Below the pieces are notes generated by a model that was not told where the DNA came from, did no database searches, and worked only from the letters and a program-made list of their open reading frames with translations. The position numbers and the translations under genes were made by a program. A DNA stretch of 64,000 bases, from contig CM043954.1 in the NCBI GenBank assembly GCA_014529385.2, forward strand, positions 95,315,247 through 95,379,246. The letters are read 5' to 3'. Below are positions 10,199 through 22,020 of the stretch, in pieces (position 1 is the first letter of the stretch; every line of letters starts with the position of its first letter). Source of the DNA: Adiantum capillus-veneris (taxonomy: Eukaryota > Streptophyta > Polypodiopsida > Polypodiales > Pteridaceae).

Positions 10199-11052
10199 TT
10201 TTGGCGTGTACAAAATAGCGTGTATATGCATGTGCATATGTATAAATGGATGTAAATACATGCATTTGGGAGCTTTGCAAAGTGGTTTCAAGTTTTAGAA
10301 AAGATGCGACGTGAACATATTGTAAATAGTCATGCTTGCGTGCCAACAGTCAGACACACATACATGCATGGACAGGGGGTCAACACCTTAGATATGGTTC
10401 CAGGTGGCTTACTTTGGTTTAGGGAATATTTTTGAGCTTTCTAGAATATAAATAATCCGTTTGGGGTTTTACCACAAAAAATGGCCGTCGAGGGTATTGG
10501 CCAAACTGGGCCAAAAAAGGTCAAAAAATGGTCAAAAAAGGTGTGAAAAGGCTTCAAATTTTCACATTAGTCATGGTGGCATGATTTTTCAAGCGGAAGA
10601 AAAACTTTTGAAGCCAATACTCAGCACTTTCACCTCTCTGCGTGTGCGAGAAAGCAAGGTTCCTACATGTGGTCTAGTATAGTCCCGTCGCGTTCACGTC
10701 TTGTTTTCGAATGTGTGGAGGAGTGAATGATAGATTTCTCTCTTCGATTTTGCACTTGCAAGAGTCTATGGAACATATGAGGTTTCCATGGATGTGTGTG
10801 TGCGAGGAATTGAGGGAAGAAGGTGAGGCTTTTTGCAAAACTATGTGACCCTGCCATTAATGCCATTATGGCTAGCGCTACTCCAAAGAGTCCAATAGAG
10901 TAGAGTTAGGTGAAGGCTTCGCAATGGTTTGAGACAGGCCTATTGTGGTTGGATTTTCTGATTTTTTAATGGTTTTTCTTGTATATTTTGATCACCATCA
11001 ACTGTGATTTAAAGTGTTGATCAACTCGACTCACCTTGTAGTGTCTGCGGGC
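10199..11052 (+). mobile_element. Family-A LTR, upstream copy
   Basis: Aligns along its length with 18987-20018 (shared start TTTTGGC(G/A)TGTACAAA, shared end CACCTTGTAGTGTCT...GCGGGC). It carries a TATA-like TATAAATA at 10447-10454. Compared with the downstream copy it lacks 191 bp (present at 19246-19436). Boundaries are approximate because the terminal dinucleotides are not clear. I saw no convincing tRNA primer site directly after it. Confidence 0.75.
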
Positions 11053-11394
11053 CGCCACCAAGGGCTTGTAGGTTGAGGTGTTTGTAGTTTGAATTGAGCT
11101 TGTGGGTAGTATTTTTATTGATCTCTTGAGTGGTGTTGTGTGTGGGTTGGAATCCTAGTAAACTCCTTGTGTGGTGTTGAGTTGTCTAGGTGTGTGAGTG
11201 TGTGCATGGCATCTTTCGCTTCATCATCCTTTGGCGATCCCGCTGGGGAGCTAAAATTTGCCGGTTGAGCACCCAAGTGAAGTGGTTTTTCTGTGAAATT
11301 TGAGCTTCATTGAATAAAAGTGGTGGTTTGGTTGAGGTGCAAGACTTCAACTTTTGTGGAGCTACTTACATAGGGGAGAAGCGACTTTGAAGGG

Positions 11395-12604
11395 ATGGCG
11401 TATAGTCGACCAATGTTCACAGGAAGGAAGAGTGTGTGAAGGATTGGATTGCGAACTTTGAGTGGCATACGCTTGGTATGCATATTGTGAATGATGAAGC
11501 AAAGCTCTATTTCCTCTTTCACTTAAAGAAGAAGCTCGAGAGTGGTTTGAAGGTTTAGAGGAAGACAAAAAGAAAACATGGCAGGAGGTTAAGCATGCAA
11601 TTTTTGACAGGTTTGGAAAGAAACTAACCGCAACAGAAGCGACAACAAAATTGAGAGGTTTGCAACAAGATGTTCATGCCAACTTTAAAGATTTTTTGCA
11701 ACACTTTAAAGGACTTTGGGTGCAATTAGAGGTGGCATCCCAAGTACTCGAGGGGATCTCTTTAAAGTGCATTAGTTTATGGACTGTCTCCATCCAAGTG
11801 TAAGGGAGAAGGTCGATCAAAAGGAGCCTTTTCACATTTGAAAGAGCTATGGAAATTGTCAAGCCCAAGAGTAAGAAGATCAAGAGAAGGTGGGATAAAG
11901 GCATAACACATGCTAAGGAAGTTGTGGTGCAACCAATGGTCCCTCTGTGGTAGTGGATGATAAAGTGCAATGAGTGGTTCAAGGTCCAGATCCTGTTTTA
12001 CAAAAGCGACGACAAAATTGAGAGGTTTGCAGCAAGATGTTCATGCCAACTTCAAAGAGTTTTTGCAACACTTCAAAGGACTTTGGGTGCAATTAGAGGT
12101 GGCATCCCAAGTACTCTAGGGGATCTCTTTAAAGTGCATCAGTTTATAGATTGTCTCCATCCAAGTGTAAGGAAGAAGGTCGATCAAGAGGATCCTTTTC
12201 ACAGTTGAAAGAGCTATGGAAATTGTCAAGGCCAAGAGTAAGAAGATCAAGAGAAGGTGGGAGCAAGGCATGACACATGCTGAGCCCGTTGTGGTGCAAC
12301 CAATGGTCCCTCTGCGGTAGTGGATGATAAAGTGGAGGGAGTGGTTCAAGGTCCGGATCTCGTTATAGCCCAAGTTTTGCATGATTTTTTCGGCCAGCTC
12401 CAAGAATTAAGAATTTACATAATGAATAGAAACCAAACAGAAGAGCGGCCAGTTGGGAGAGGTAGCAGACGGAGGCTACATGGCAGATGCTACAATTGTG
12501 ATGAAGAGGGAACGCTCCTGATTGTCCTGAACCACCAAGAGAGAGAGAGGAGGGGATATAACCCTTATATGGACATGGTCAAGGGAGAATAGAAGAAAAT
12601 CATC
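11395..12604 (+). pseudogene. Family-A gag, with internal tandem duplication
   Basis: Begins MAYSRPMFTGRKS at 11395 and, after a frameshift, continues DWIANFEWHTLGMHIVNDEA, WQEVKHAIFDRFGKKL, LRGLQQDVHANFKDFL and VDQKEPFTFERAMEIVK, typical of a plant retrotransposon gag. A unit of ~367 bp (11638-12002) is repeated in tandem (12005-12368), so the FKDFL...ERAMEIV block occurs twice. Near 12480-12540 a CCHC zinc knuckle is visible but split by a frameshift (RCYNCDEEG and then DCPEPPRERE). Several further stops make it non-functional. Confidence 0.75.
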
Positions 12605-12899
12605 AAGAGCGGGCACTAGAAGCACCGCCACCACAACAACAACCACAACCACAACCGTTGCTTGCAAATGGAGAAGGTAGGGCTATTAGCATCATTACCC
12701 TTCAGCATCAAGATGTGGATGTTTTGGCCAATTAGAGAGCTAGGCATGATAGGGAGAAAGAGACAAAGAAGAGAGGGAAGCAAGAGCAATGAAAGGAAAC
12801 GCTAAGGTAGAAGACAAACCAGAGAGTAGTAAGAGGTGACGAAGAAGGAAAATAGGTCCAACGGACTACCCCCTTGGCCAAGGTGTTGAACACTACGAT

Positions 12900-13450
12900 A
12901 TTGTCGATGACATACAAAATTCGAAGGACAATATATCTTTTGGTCAGTTCCTGGCTTTAAATGCTAAATTGAGGAGGCAGTGGACCAAATGTGTGAGTAC
13001 GCAGCTTCCTTCCAAAAAAAAAAAGCATCAAAGCATGGTGTCATCCTTGAGGGTTGGTCACCCAGTGGATATGGTGCCAGTAGTTGAGGCTATGTTGGAA
13101 AAGAAGACAGAAGTGCAAGCATATGTGTATGGTGGTGCCCAGGTGTGTGTCATGACCAAGGCTATCATGAAGGAAGCAGGAGTCAAGATGTTAGTGAATG
13201 CCTCAATCCGCATGAGGATGGGCAACCACAAAATGGCAAGGTGTCTTGGGATAGCTGAAGATGTGAAGATAAAATTATTGGGGATTGAGTGATTGGTTGA
13301 TTTCTAAATGATGCAAGTGGGTGAGAATGCTTATCCGATAATTTAGGGAGGCCATGGCTAATAACCCTTGGTGCTAAGCAGGATTGGGGCATGGGCTTGA
13401 TCACCATCCACGACCAAGAGAAAGGAAGGAACATTGTCTACAACATCAAG
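12900..13450 (+). pseudogene. Family-A retropepsin region, catalytic Asp lost
   Basis: The frame from 12969 gives VQAYVYGGAQVCVMTKAIMK, which aligns with the D-G/S-G-A active-site loop of retropepsins (usually VDGGA or VDSGA). The codon at 13128-13130 is TAT (Tyr) where Asp is expected, a one-base change from GAT. The domain continues through a frameshift near 13290 to LGRPWLITLGAKQDWGMG, the usual C-terminal signature. Non-functional. Confidence 0.7.
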
Positions 13451-13799
13451 ACACATGAGAGTCGTACACAGACCCTATTTGAGGTGCAAGATACGGATTC
13501 GACAAAAACTACATCATGCAATATTGATGCTTCGTCTACATCATTAGAAGAAAGTCTAGAGGAAGGCTTGATGCAATTATGTCCTGATCTTTTTGGGATA
13601 AGTGTCGAAAAGGAAGCTCCATTGATGCATGAGGTGAAGGTCAAGGAGGAGAAGAAAAATACAAAAGCGATTGTAGAGCATGCCAAAGTAAATGCAAGGA
13701 GCATGCTAGGAGAGGACTTGCCAAAAAAAGAAAAGAAGGAGCATGAAGACATCTTCACGGAGTTTCCAAAGCTATTTTCCATTGGATATACAGAGTTGC

Positions 13800-14560
13800 A
13801 AGGAGCTTAGGAGGTTGGGGGTCATTCATGAGAGGGCACTTCATGAAGAGGTGACAAAGCTTTTGGTAGCAAATTTAATCTTCCGAGTGGAGGAGTCCGA
13901 ATGGGTCTCTCCAGTTGTTATTGTGCCCAAAAAAATGAAAGATTTAGAATATGTATTGATTTCAAACCTTTAAATGCTTCACAAAAAGGAATCATTATCC
14001 ACTATAATTCCTAGATGAAATCCTCCATCAGGTTGTAAGTCATGAATGCTACTCAATCATGGACGGATTTTTTGGCTACTTTCAGATCTTGATGGCAATT
14101 GAAGATTGATTGAAGACGACCTTCATTACCCCTTGGGGTCGTTTTTCCTACAAAAGAATGCCTTTTGGGCTTGTTAACGCATATGCTACCTTCCAAGGAT
14201 GGATGAATAGAGTGTTTGGTCCCTACTTGGGTAAGTTTATTCTAGTTTTCATGGATGACATTGGAAGTTATAGCTCCAGGGTCACACATTTGGAGAAGCT
14301 GAGGTTGATTTTTGGAAGGCTTCAACAAGAGGGTGGGCAACTCAACCCAAAGAAGTGTAAGTTTGCTCATGCCAGAGTCCATTTTCTAGGACATGTGGTT
14401 TCCCAAAATGGAATAGAATCCGACCAGATAAAGTTAAGGCTTTGTTGCTTATGGATCCACCTAACAACACAAAGAATTTGGCATCATTTGTGCATAAGCT
14501 CAGGTACCTGTCACGTTTTTTTTGGATGCTATGTCAATATGTGTAACCTGTCCAGAAATT
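13800..14560 (+). pseudogene. Family-A reverse transcriptase
   Basis: Recognisable RT blocks in order: VTKLLVANLIFRVEESEWVS, VIVPKKMKD, then in the frame from 14110 TPWGRFSYKRMPFGLVNA, ATFQGWMNRVF, LVFMDDIGSYSS and CKFAHARVHFLGHVVSQNGI. The catalytic aspartates (MDD at 14251-14259) are retained. Frameshifts at about 13960 and 14430 and stops between blocks break it. It is an RT of the Ty3/gypsy type. Confidence 0.85.
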
Positions 14561-15138
14561 GAGTCAAAGAGTTCAAGGGTTTGAGTGGAATCAAGACATG
14601 CAACATGCTTTTGATGGTATGAAGGAGGTATTGTGTGCTCTACCAATAGTGAGTCCTCCTAACTTGCAATCAATTTTCTATGTATCTATTAGTGTGGGGT
14701 CAGTAGCTTTTAGGTTGGTGCTCTTACAAAAGCAAGGAAGAAACTTCAAGCCAATCTATTATGAGAGCAAGATAAAGAATATAAGCGAGTTCTCCTACAC
14801 AGAAATAGAACAATGGGTATTCACCTTGGTTCTTGGTTGTTGTAGGTTCAAAACATATCTGTTTCCCCAAAAGTTTTATGTGCTTACCACATCAAACCTG
14901 ATGCTAGAGGTTGTACAACATTTGAAGCCTAGCAAGTGCATCTTAAAGTGGACTTTGGAGCTTCAAGAGTATGAGTTGGAGTTTAAAGCGGATCATTCTG
15001 TTAAAGCTCACTTGGCGGACATAGTGGTACACAAGGGAAGGGAGCTTCCATCTTACCCAAGGGTTGACAAGGATGATCATGAAGAGGAAGTAGAGATTAT
15101 AGATGCGTATATAATGATGTTCGATGGTGCATATACAG
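14559..15138 (+). pseudogene. Family-A tethered RNase H and start of second RNase H
   Basis: FEWNQDMQHAFDGMKEVLC is followed by FKPIYYESKIKNISEFSYTE and TYLFPQKFYVLTTSNLM, the RNase H that normally follows gypsy RT. It then leads through a linker to DAYIMMFDGAY, which begins a second RNase H domain. The reading is cut at 15138 by the family-B solo LTR; the second RNase H resumes at 17315. Confidence 0.8.
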
Positions 15139-17314
15139 TGATAGCCGTTTTTTGGCTCTCCATAATTTCCATAGTAAGTTACTCCACCCTACCAAATTCA
15201 CCCAAACGCTATGGCTATCCCTACCATTTCAATGTATATAGGTGCATGTGAGTTAGGGGACTTTTCCCATATTTCCTTACTGAAATAAAAAACCCTCAAT
15301 TAGCTAGTCATTGGGCTAGTTGAGCCAAAAAAATAAAAAATATAAAAAATATAAGTATATTATGGCCCATGCGTATGTAAATATTTCTTTGTATATAGGG
15401 CCTAAATAAAAGATTTTTTCATAATTATTTTGGTATTTATTTAAATATTTCTACCTAGGTGTGTGTTATTTATGCTCTGTACATTGCCTCACCATTACCA
15501 CAATTTTTCTTACCATTTTTCATACTCTTTATTCCATATAGAAATATTTTCATGTAAGCTTCTCTTATATTTGGTGTAACTCCACCCCAACAAAAATCCA
15601 AAAAAACTAGTTTTATTTATGTATATATTTTTTCACTATTGTGACTTTTCCCTTCCTACATCTATTTTGTTTTTTTTTCTAAAAAAATTAGAACACCAAA
15701 AATATTTATCTTTTTATGGTAGCCTCATAATGAGAGAGATTTCTTTTGACCCCTTTATATTTTTTCCACTTATATTATTTATATTTGACATGTACATATT
15801 TTTTAGACCCCTCAATATTTGATTTTCTTAGTTGTACTATTCACTTATATCATGATCTCAACAATATCTTCAATTATAGACCTACCAAATAAGGTCAAGG
15901 GTAGGTGGCATGCATACATGCACTATGGAGGGCTCACTCTTGGAGGTATTCAAAAGAATCATCCAAAGAAGGACCACACAAGGACCTTGTGCAGTGGAAA
16001 AAAACGGTCGGTTTTGCTGAATTTTTAAAGTTCACTTGCTCTCCGAATTTGAAAAGGTGATACAAACAAAAGTTGTAGCTCGTGGGCTGAACTTTTGCCT
16101 CAAATGTTTTCATATTTTTTTGAGCTACGAGCTGTGAGCTATGATTTTATTAGTGGACCCCAGTTTTCCCATGCTATGCAGCCACACTCTCTCTTCCACT
16201 TTATCATTTTCCTCTTTCACACACACTTCTCCACTCATCATCCCCACCTCTCTCACCACTCCTCTCTGCACCCTACTCACCTTCTCCTCAACCTTGAAGA
16301 ATAAGAGAAACCATGGTGAACTCATACCTCCCACACACAATTCCATTCCAAAATTGACCACCTAGTCTCATTTTTCCTCCTCCAAATTACCCATATCTAT
16401 CAAAAAAACCACAAAATTCAGTAGTAACCCTAGCCTTCAAAATTGCTATAAAAGGAGGGTGTAGCTAGCACAAAAGGGGGGAGCCATAAGCAAGAGCACT
16501 ATGCTATAGCTTGAGAAGCCAAGCTCAACCTCTCTAGAAGGAGCTCTTGAGTGGAAGCTCATTGTCTTATGCATGTGCATGTGTTGTAATAGGGGATTAG
16601 CAAGGGAACTCTATGCCATTGTAAGAGAGAGAGTGATCATTCAATTGAGAGTAGGAAATCTATCATTTCTCCTACTAGTGTAAGCCCAACATTCGCTGAA
16701 TCAAGGAGGGTGGATTTGGACTAAGCTTGGATACTTTGTCTCCCTTCCAACGTGAAGTAATGGACAACAATGATGCGTAAGTGTCTTGGTGTTTTTTGTT
16801 AAGTTCTTGATAGCTTGTCTCTGGTGTTTTCATTAATCTAGCCATAAATACCACATACTGTAAGAGGGCGACAGGGTGGAGAGGACTCCCCTGGCCTTAA
16901 GACAGTGATTGGGGTGGCTTTTCTTGTGATGTGTTGTGGTGAAATTTACGCAAGCATGTTGAACAAATACTAATCTCACTTTGATTTGTCATGACAGATT
17001 TGTAAGAAGGTATTAATGCAACAAGCACCCCCTCCCCCTTTCTCTCTCTTTCTTAAATATATAGTTGTGTTTGGTTGATCATTGCCGATACGTTTCAAAG
17101 CAGCCCGAGCACACACACTCTCTCTCTCTCTCTCTCTCTACGCGTCCTAGTTCGCATCCAAAACTTGGGGGTGCCCCAAATTTGTGTAGGGTTAGGTTGC
17201 GGGTTTGTGTGTGTGTTTGTTGTTTTTTTCCAACCCCAACCCAATTGAGCAGCATGGGAGCCTTGAAGGGTGTCTAGAGGTTGCTCTTCTTGTTGCCCGC
17301 CCCGGACCGCCTCA
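15139..17314 (+). mobile_element. Solo LTR, family B, with 4-bp ACAG target duplication
   Basis: Starts TGATAGCC and ends GACCGCCTCA, flanked by ACAG at 15135-15138 and 17315-17318. The same ends (TGATAG...GCCTCA) bound the 3' LTR at 61189-63719, and the last ~180 bp of both carry TCCTAGTTCGCATCCA, GAGCAGCAT(G/A)GGAGCC and TTGCCCGCCCCGGAC. A TATA box (TATAAAAG, 16447-16454) lies mid-LTR. Its insertion split the family-A RNase H; without it the two halves join, apart from a 1-nt shift. Confidence 0.9.
16447..16454 (+). promoter_or_regulatory. LTR TATA box (family B)
   Basis: TATAAAAG within the solo LTR, preceded by an AT-rich region and followed by a purine-rich leader. The family-B 3' LTR has TATAAATAG at 62904-62912, in the equivalent place near the end of a long U3. 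Confidence 0.5.
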
Positions 17315-17700
17315 ACAGGAAATTTCTTCAAAAGGCAAATGGTGGGGTAGTCATTAAGAACCCAAAAGGTGATGTAATCTTTTCTAGAGCTTAAGATCTT
17401 GATGAAGCTAGAAGTAACAATGAGGCCGAGTATCTCATGCTTTTCCTTGGGTTGAAGCAGTGTGTTGAGTTTGGATTGAAGAGGGTCATTGCAAAAGGGG
17501 ATGCGTTGCTAGTCATGAATCAGTTGCTTGGTTTATGGAATTTTAAGAAAGACAATTTGAAGAATTGGTTCTATGGCATCAAGAAACTTTTGCATGAGTT
17601 TGAGAAGATACAATTTAAACATGTTCCTCGGGAGTAGAATAAAGAAGTTAATGAGTTGGCTAGGAACAAGTTGGATGCCTTGGTAGCTCCTTTAAAGGTC
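17315..17700 (+). pseudogene. Family-A second (archaeal-type) RNase H, downstream half
   Basis: GGVVIKNPKGDVIFSRA, then DEARSNNEAEYLMLFLGLK, VIAKGDALLVMNQLLG and FKHVPRE followed by NKEVNELARNKLD. The NNEAEY block, the GDA aspartate and the VPREQN-like end are typical of the extra RNase H found in Tat-type gypsy elements, which have two RNase H domains. TAA near 17391 and TAG at 17635-17637 interrupt it; the latter is where Gln is usual. Confidence 0.75.
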
Positions 17701-18960
17701 AAGGAAGCCTTGTATACGAGACGGGAATCATTGCAAGATGTAGAAGTATTTCTTGGTAAAGGGCAATGTCCAGAGGGCATGCCAAAGGTTTGGGGTAAGA
17801 GAATAGTTGCAAAATCAAGAAACTACACATTGGTAGGTGAGGATCTCATGCTTTATGGCAAGGATAGCATTTTGAGAAAAGTGTCGTACAAAGAAGAGAT
17901 AGGCTTGATTTTGGAGCACTGCTATGAAGAAACAAGCCATCAAGGCAAGGATCAAGTTGTCTTTCGTATTTTGAGAGCAGGTTATTGTTGGCCCTTTATG
18001 ATGAGAGATGCTTATTTTTTGTGCAAGTCATGCCATAAATGCCAAGTGTTTGCAAATCAAAAGCTTTTGGCTGAGCCTCAAAAAGCTATAATGTCTTTTG
18101 ATGCATTTGCAAAATGGGGCGTGGATGTTGTAGGTCCAATGCCAAGAACAATGGCAAAATGTATATCCTTGTGGCTATGGACTATTTGACAAAATGGGTG
18201 GAGGCAAGAGCGGTAAAAGATATTACAACAGGAAGAGTGGCCTCTTTTTTGTATGAACATGTGTGTTGCAGGTTTGGAGCTCCTATGGTTACCATTTATG
18301 ATCGTGGACCAGGGTTTAGGGGAAAACTTGTTGCTTCTCTCATGGAGAAATTGAAAATTCAGCATAGGCATTTTTCTCCTTACTACCCACAATGCAATGG
18401 GTTGGTTGAAAACTGCATTGGTCAAATTGTGAAGTTGATATCAAAGTATGATAGAGAGCATCCTGAAGAGTGGGACTTGGACTTGGAAAACTGTTTGTGG
18501 GATTATAGAACTGCGTATATAGTGTCGACACAGTTTACACCATATTGAGCTTGTTTATGGAAAGGAAGCTCTTATGCCCATACAGGTGCAGTTGGATGCC
18601 TTGAAGTTGTTGTGCAGAATGCAAGGGTCGCATAATGACAAGCTACAGAAAAGAATTCTTTCTCTAGAGTTGTTGCAAATAAATAGAGAGAAAGACAGTG
18701 TGATTATTATCTTCAACAAGCAGAGACAAGGATGGAGAAAATGAATAAGAGGCTTCCAGAGAAAGAGATTAAAGAGGGCAATCTGGTTATGAAGTATGAC
18801 TCTCGCTTGGATTTTACTTTTCAAAAGAAGTTGAGAGACAAATGGTTCGGTTCATACAGAGTGAAGGATGTATTTCCTAATGGCACATTTGAGTTGGAAA
18901 ATTTGTTAGGGGAAAGTTTGCGCTATATTATAAATGGTTATAGATTGAAGAAATATTTTG
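17700..18960 (+). pseudogene. Family-A integrase
   Basis: Zinc-binding HHCC module: H in EHCYEETSHQGKDQ, then CKSCHKCQ. The catalytic core follows: Asp in KWGVDVVGPMPRT, a frameshift near 18165, VDYLTKWVEARAVKD, second Asp in TIYDRGPGFRGKL, and Glu in YPQCNGLVENCIGQIV, so D, D and E all survive. The C-terminal module reads KEGNLVMKYDSRLDF, WFGSYRVKDVF, INGYRLKKYFARV, a GPY/F-like block with Ser in place of Pro. Frameshifts at about 18165, 18548 and 18740 disable it. Confidence 0.85.
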
Positions 18961-18986
18961 CGAGGGTGGACAATGATGATAAACGC

Positions 18987-20018
18987 TTTTGGCATGTACA
19001 AAGTAGCATGTATATGCATGGGTATATGTATAAAGGGATGTAAATACATGCACTTGGGAGCTTTGCAAAGTGGTTTCAAGTTTTAAAAAAGATGTGACGT
19101 GCATAAATTGTAAATAGTCATGCTTCCGTGCCGACAATCAAAGAGACGTACATGCATGGACAAGGGGTTGGCACCTTAGATATGGTTCCACGTGGATTAT
19201 TTTGGTTCTAGGGAATGTGTTTGAGCTTTCTAGAATGTAAATAATGCAAGTGGGAGGTGGGGACACCCTAGACCCACCCGAAAAGTTTGGCACATGCGAT
19301 AACTATCTATTTACGATGCCTGGTCTGCGGTGATGCGTTCACCGCCCTCGAAGTGGTAAAAAATACAATGTGGGGATCTGGAAAAGTTATTTGGGTATCA
19401 AGGATCAAGCGTACAAAATTTGGTGAATTTTGGAGTCCGTTTGGGGTTTTTCCTGCGAAAAATGCATGTAGAGGGTCAAGATTGGCCAAAACTGGGCCAA
19501 AAAAGGTATGAAAAGGCTTCAAATTTCCACATCACTCACAGTGCCGTGAGTGTTCAAGTTGAAGAAAACATTTTGAATCTAATACTCAGCACTTTCACCT
19601 CTTTGTGTGTGGGAGAAAGCAAGGTTCCTATAGGTGGTCTATAGTAGTCTCGTCGCGTTCGCGTCCTGTTTTCGCGTGTGTGGAGGAGTAAATGATAGCT
19701 TTCTCTCTTCAATTTTGCACTTGGAAGAGTCTATGGAAGTTCTGAGTTTTCCATGGATGTGTGTGTGCGAGGAATTGAGGGAATAAGGTGCGGCTTTCTG
19801 CAAGACTATGTGACCCTGTATCGGTGCCATTAGGGTTGGTGCTACTCCAAAGAGTCCAACAGAGTGTAGTTAGGTGAAGGCTTTGCAATGGTTTGAGAGA
19901 GGCCTTTTGTCGCTACAGTTTTTGTTTTTGTGATAGTTTTTCTTGTATATTTTGGTCACCATCAACTGTGATTTCAAGTGTCTATCAACGCAAATCACCT
20001 TGTAGTGTCTACGCGGGC
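18987..20018 (+). mobile_element. Family-A LTR, downstream copy
   Basis: Pairs with 10199-11052. It is 191 bp longer, the extra block being 19246-19436. Eight bases later the giant element begins at 20027; beyond that element, at 52183, the sequence continues with the family-A leader that follows the upstream LTR. This LTR therefore serves both as the 3' LTR of the copy at 10.2 kb and as the 5' LTR of a second, mostly lost copy. Confidence 0.75.
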
Positions 20019-20026
20019 AGGCAAGG

Positions 20027-20040
20027 AAGACCATATTAGG
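20027..20040 (+). repeat. Left terminal inverted repeat of the giant element
   Basis: AAGACCATATTAGG, preceded by the 4-bp duplication AAGG. Confidence 0.75.
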
Positions 20041-20279
20041 TAAAGTGGGAAAATCCCAATTCCCAGGTTGGACAACTTTCAATATATCATGTACAAAATA
20101 TAGAGATTTTGTCAAAAATTTGAGTTTTCTTAAGGTCTCATTCCACTTTATGCACATACAATACACACTGAAAACAACTAAAATACCATGGTTTCAATCA
20201 ATTGGATTATTAGGAGACGAGTATATCGCATTCATTATCATTGTTTATGTTCTACTGTCCTACCTACAACTTACCTCAA

Positions 20280-22020
20280 CATGGAGAGCTTGGTTTCTAG
20301 GTCCACCACTTGTCCAAGTTAATGTAAAAGTGACTCAAGGTTTACAACTTGTGAAAGCAAGCATCCATTGAGGAATACAATCCACTTGGCTATTTTTCCT
20401 TAATTTTTTGCATGTGACATTCAAGCAAGGTCCACTTCTAATCTAGAACTTATTAAATTGAGTCATGGGGTATACATAAAATATGTAGCATATGCTCTAT
20501 TTCCTCATAGGAAGGTTGGTTTCAAGGTGCACTTATCCAGGCTAGCCTATCTTGGAGAAATGATGGAGTTTGCTTCTCTCCTTGTTTCAATGGAGACTAG
20601 CTTGGACAAGTGGTGGACCTTTGCTTCTCTCTATGTTTCAATAGAGTTAGCTTGGACAAGTGGTGACCTTGGAACAAAACCCCCATGTAAAACATATCAT
20701 GGGTATTCCAAGTGATAAGAAAGATTACCATTTAAGATATAACCTTATAGGTTGGACAATTGGAGCCTAGCTTGGAGAAATGGTGGACCTTTGATTCTCT
20801 CCATGTTTCAAAGGATCCTATCTTGGAGAAATGGTGGAGCGTTCTTCTGTCCATGTTTCAATGGAGCCTAGCTTGGACAATTGGTGGACCTTTTCTTCTC
20901 TCTATGTTTCAATAGAGTTAGCTTAGACACGCGGTGGACCTTTGCTTCTCTCTATGTTTCAATAGAGTTAGCTTAGACATGCGGTGGATCTTCAAACTAA
21001 ACCAAATAGTATCAATTTTTCCTAGCTTGGACAAGTGGTGGAGTGTTTCTCCTCTCCATGTTTCAATGGAGGTTAGCTTGGACAAGTGTTGGACCTTAAA
21101 ACAAAAACCCCATGTACAACATAGCATGGATTTTCTAGATTTCAATGGAGTCTAGCTTTAACAAATGGTGGAGCTTGCCTTCATCCATGTTTCAATGAAA
21201 CTAGCTTGGACAAGTGATGGACCTTGTAACAAACCCCCCCATGTACAACATATCATTGGTTTTCTAAGTGATGGGAAGGAATACCATTCAAGATATAAAC
21301 TTATAGCTTGGATAAGTAGTTGACCTTAAAACCAAATTCATCATGATACAATGAAATATAGGTCAGCCAATTCCTAAATCTTGAGACCAAACCTCCCATG
21401 CTATTAGAGATAATATATTGAATAAGTGGTGGACCTTCTATTATTTTCCCATGCTTAGTTTAGACAACCGGTACACTTTGCAGCTATAAAGGTTGGACGA
21501 GTGGTGGAGCCTTGTTTCTATCCATGTTTTAATGGATCCTAGCTTGGACAAGTGGTAGAACTTGGAAAAAAGCTTCCATGTACAACATATATGAGGTTTT
21601 CCATGTTTTAATGGAACCTATCTTGTACAAATGGTGAAGCTTGCTTCTCTCCATGTTGATTTTGGAACTACCTTAGACAAGTGGTGGAGCTTTGCTTTTC
21701 TACTCTTCATAATACAATGAAGTATAGGCTGGTTACATGGTCAATCTTAAGGATAAATCTCCCATTTTACTAGAGATGATAGGTTGGACAAGTGGATCAA
21801 CCTTCTATCATTTCTCCATGACTATATTAGACAATTAGTAGACCTAGCATCTCTCTATGTTTTCTAGAGATGAGCTTGGACAAGTGATGGACCCTGCTTC
21901 TCTCTTCCCTTGGTTTACTAGTTTGAAGAATCAGTATATATACTTTCTTAGATCTAGCTTGAACAAGTGGTGGACCTTGTATCCACAATCTTAATCCATT
22001 ACAAAAAAGTATATGAAAAA
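20280..22020 (+). repeat. Motif array, left arm part 1
   Basis: Direct-orientation copies of TTGGACAAGTGGTGGACCTT and variants, each usually paired with the palindromic word CTCCATGTTTCAATGGAG. The block 21440-22020 recurs in direct orientation at 27950-28450, and its distal ~160 bp recurs inverted at 37290-37460. Confidence 0.9.

Noticed and set aside
10461-10866. Small frames inside the family-A LTRs
   Set aside because: LTR sequence; the equivalent frames in the other LTR are shifted or stopped.
12476-12667. Minus-strand Val-rich 63-codon frame
   Set aside because: A shadow of a CAACCA repeat inside the gag region.
13183-13782. Minus-strand frames over the family-A protease/pol linker
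   Set aside because: Opposite-strand shadows; the plus strand carries the retrotransposon domains.
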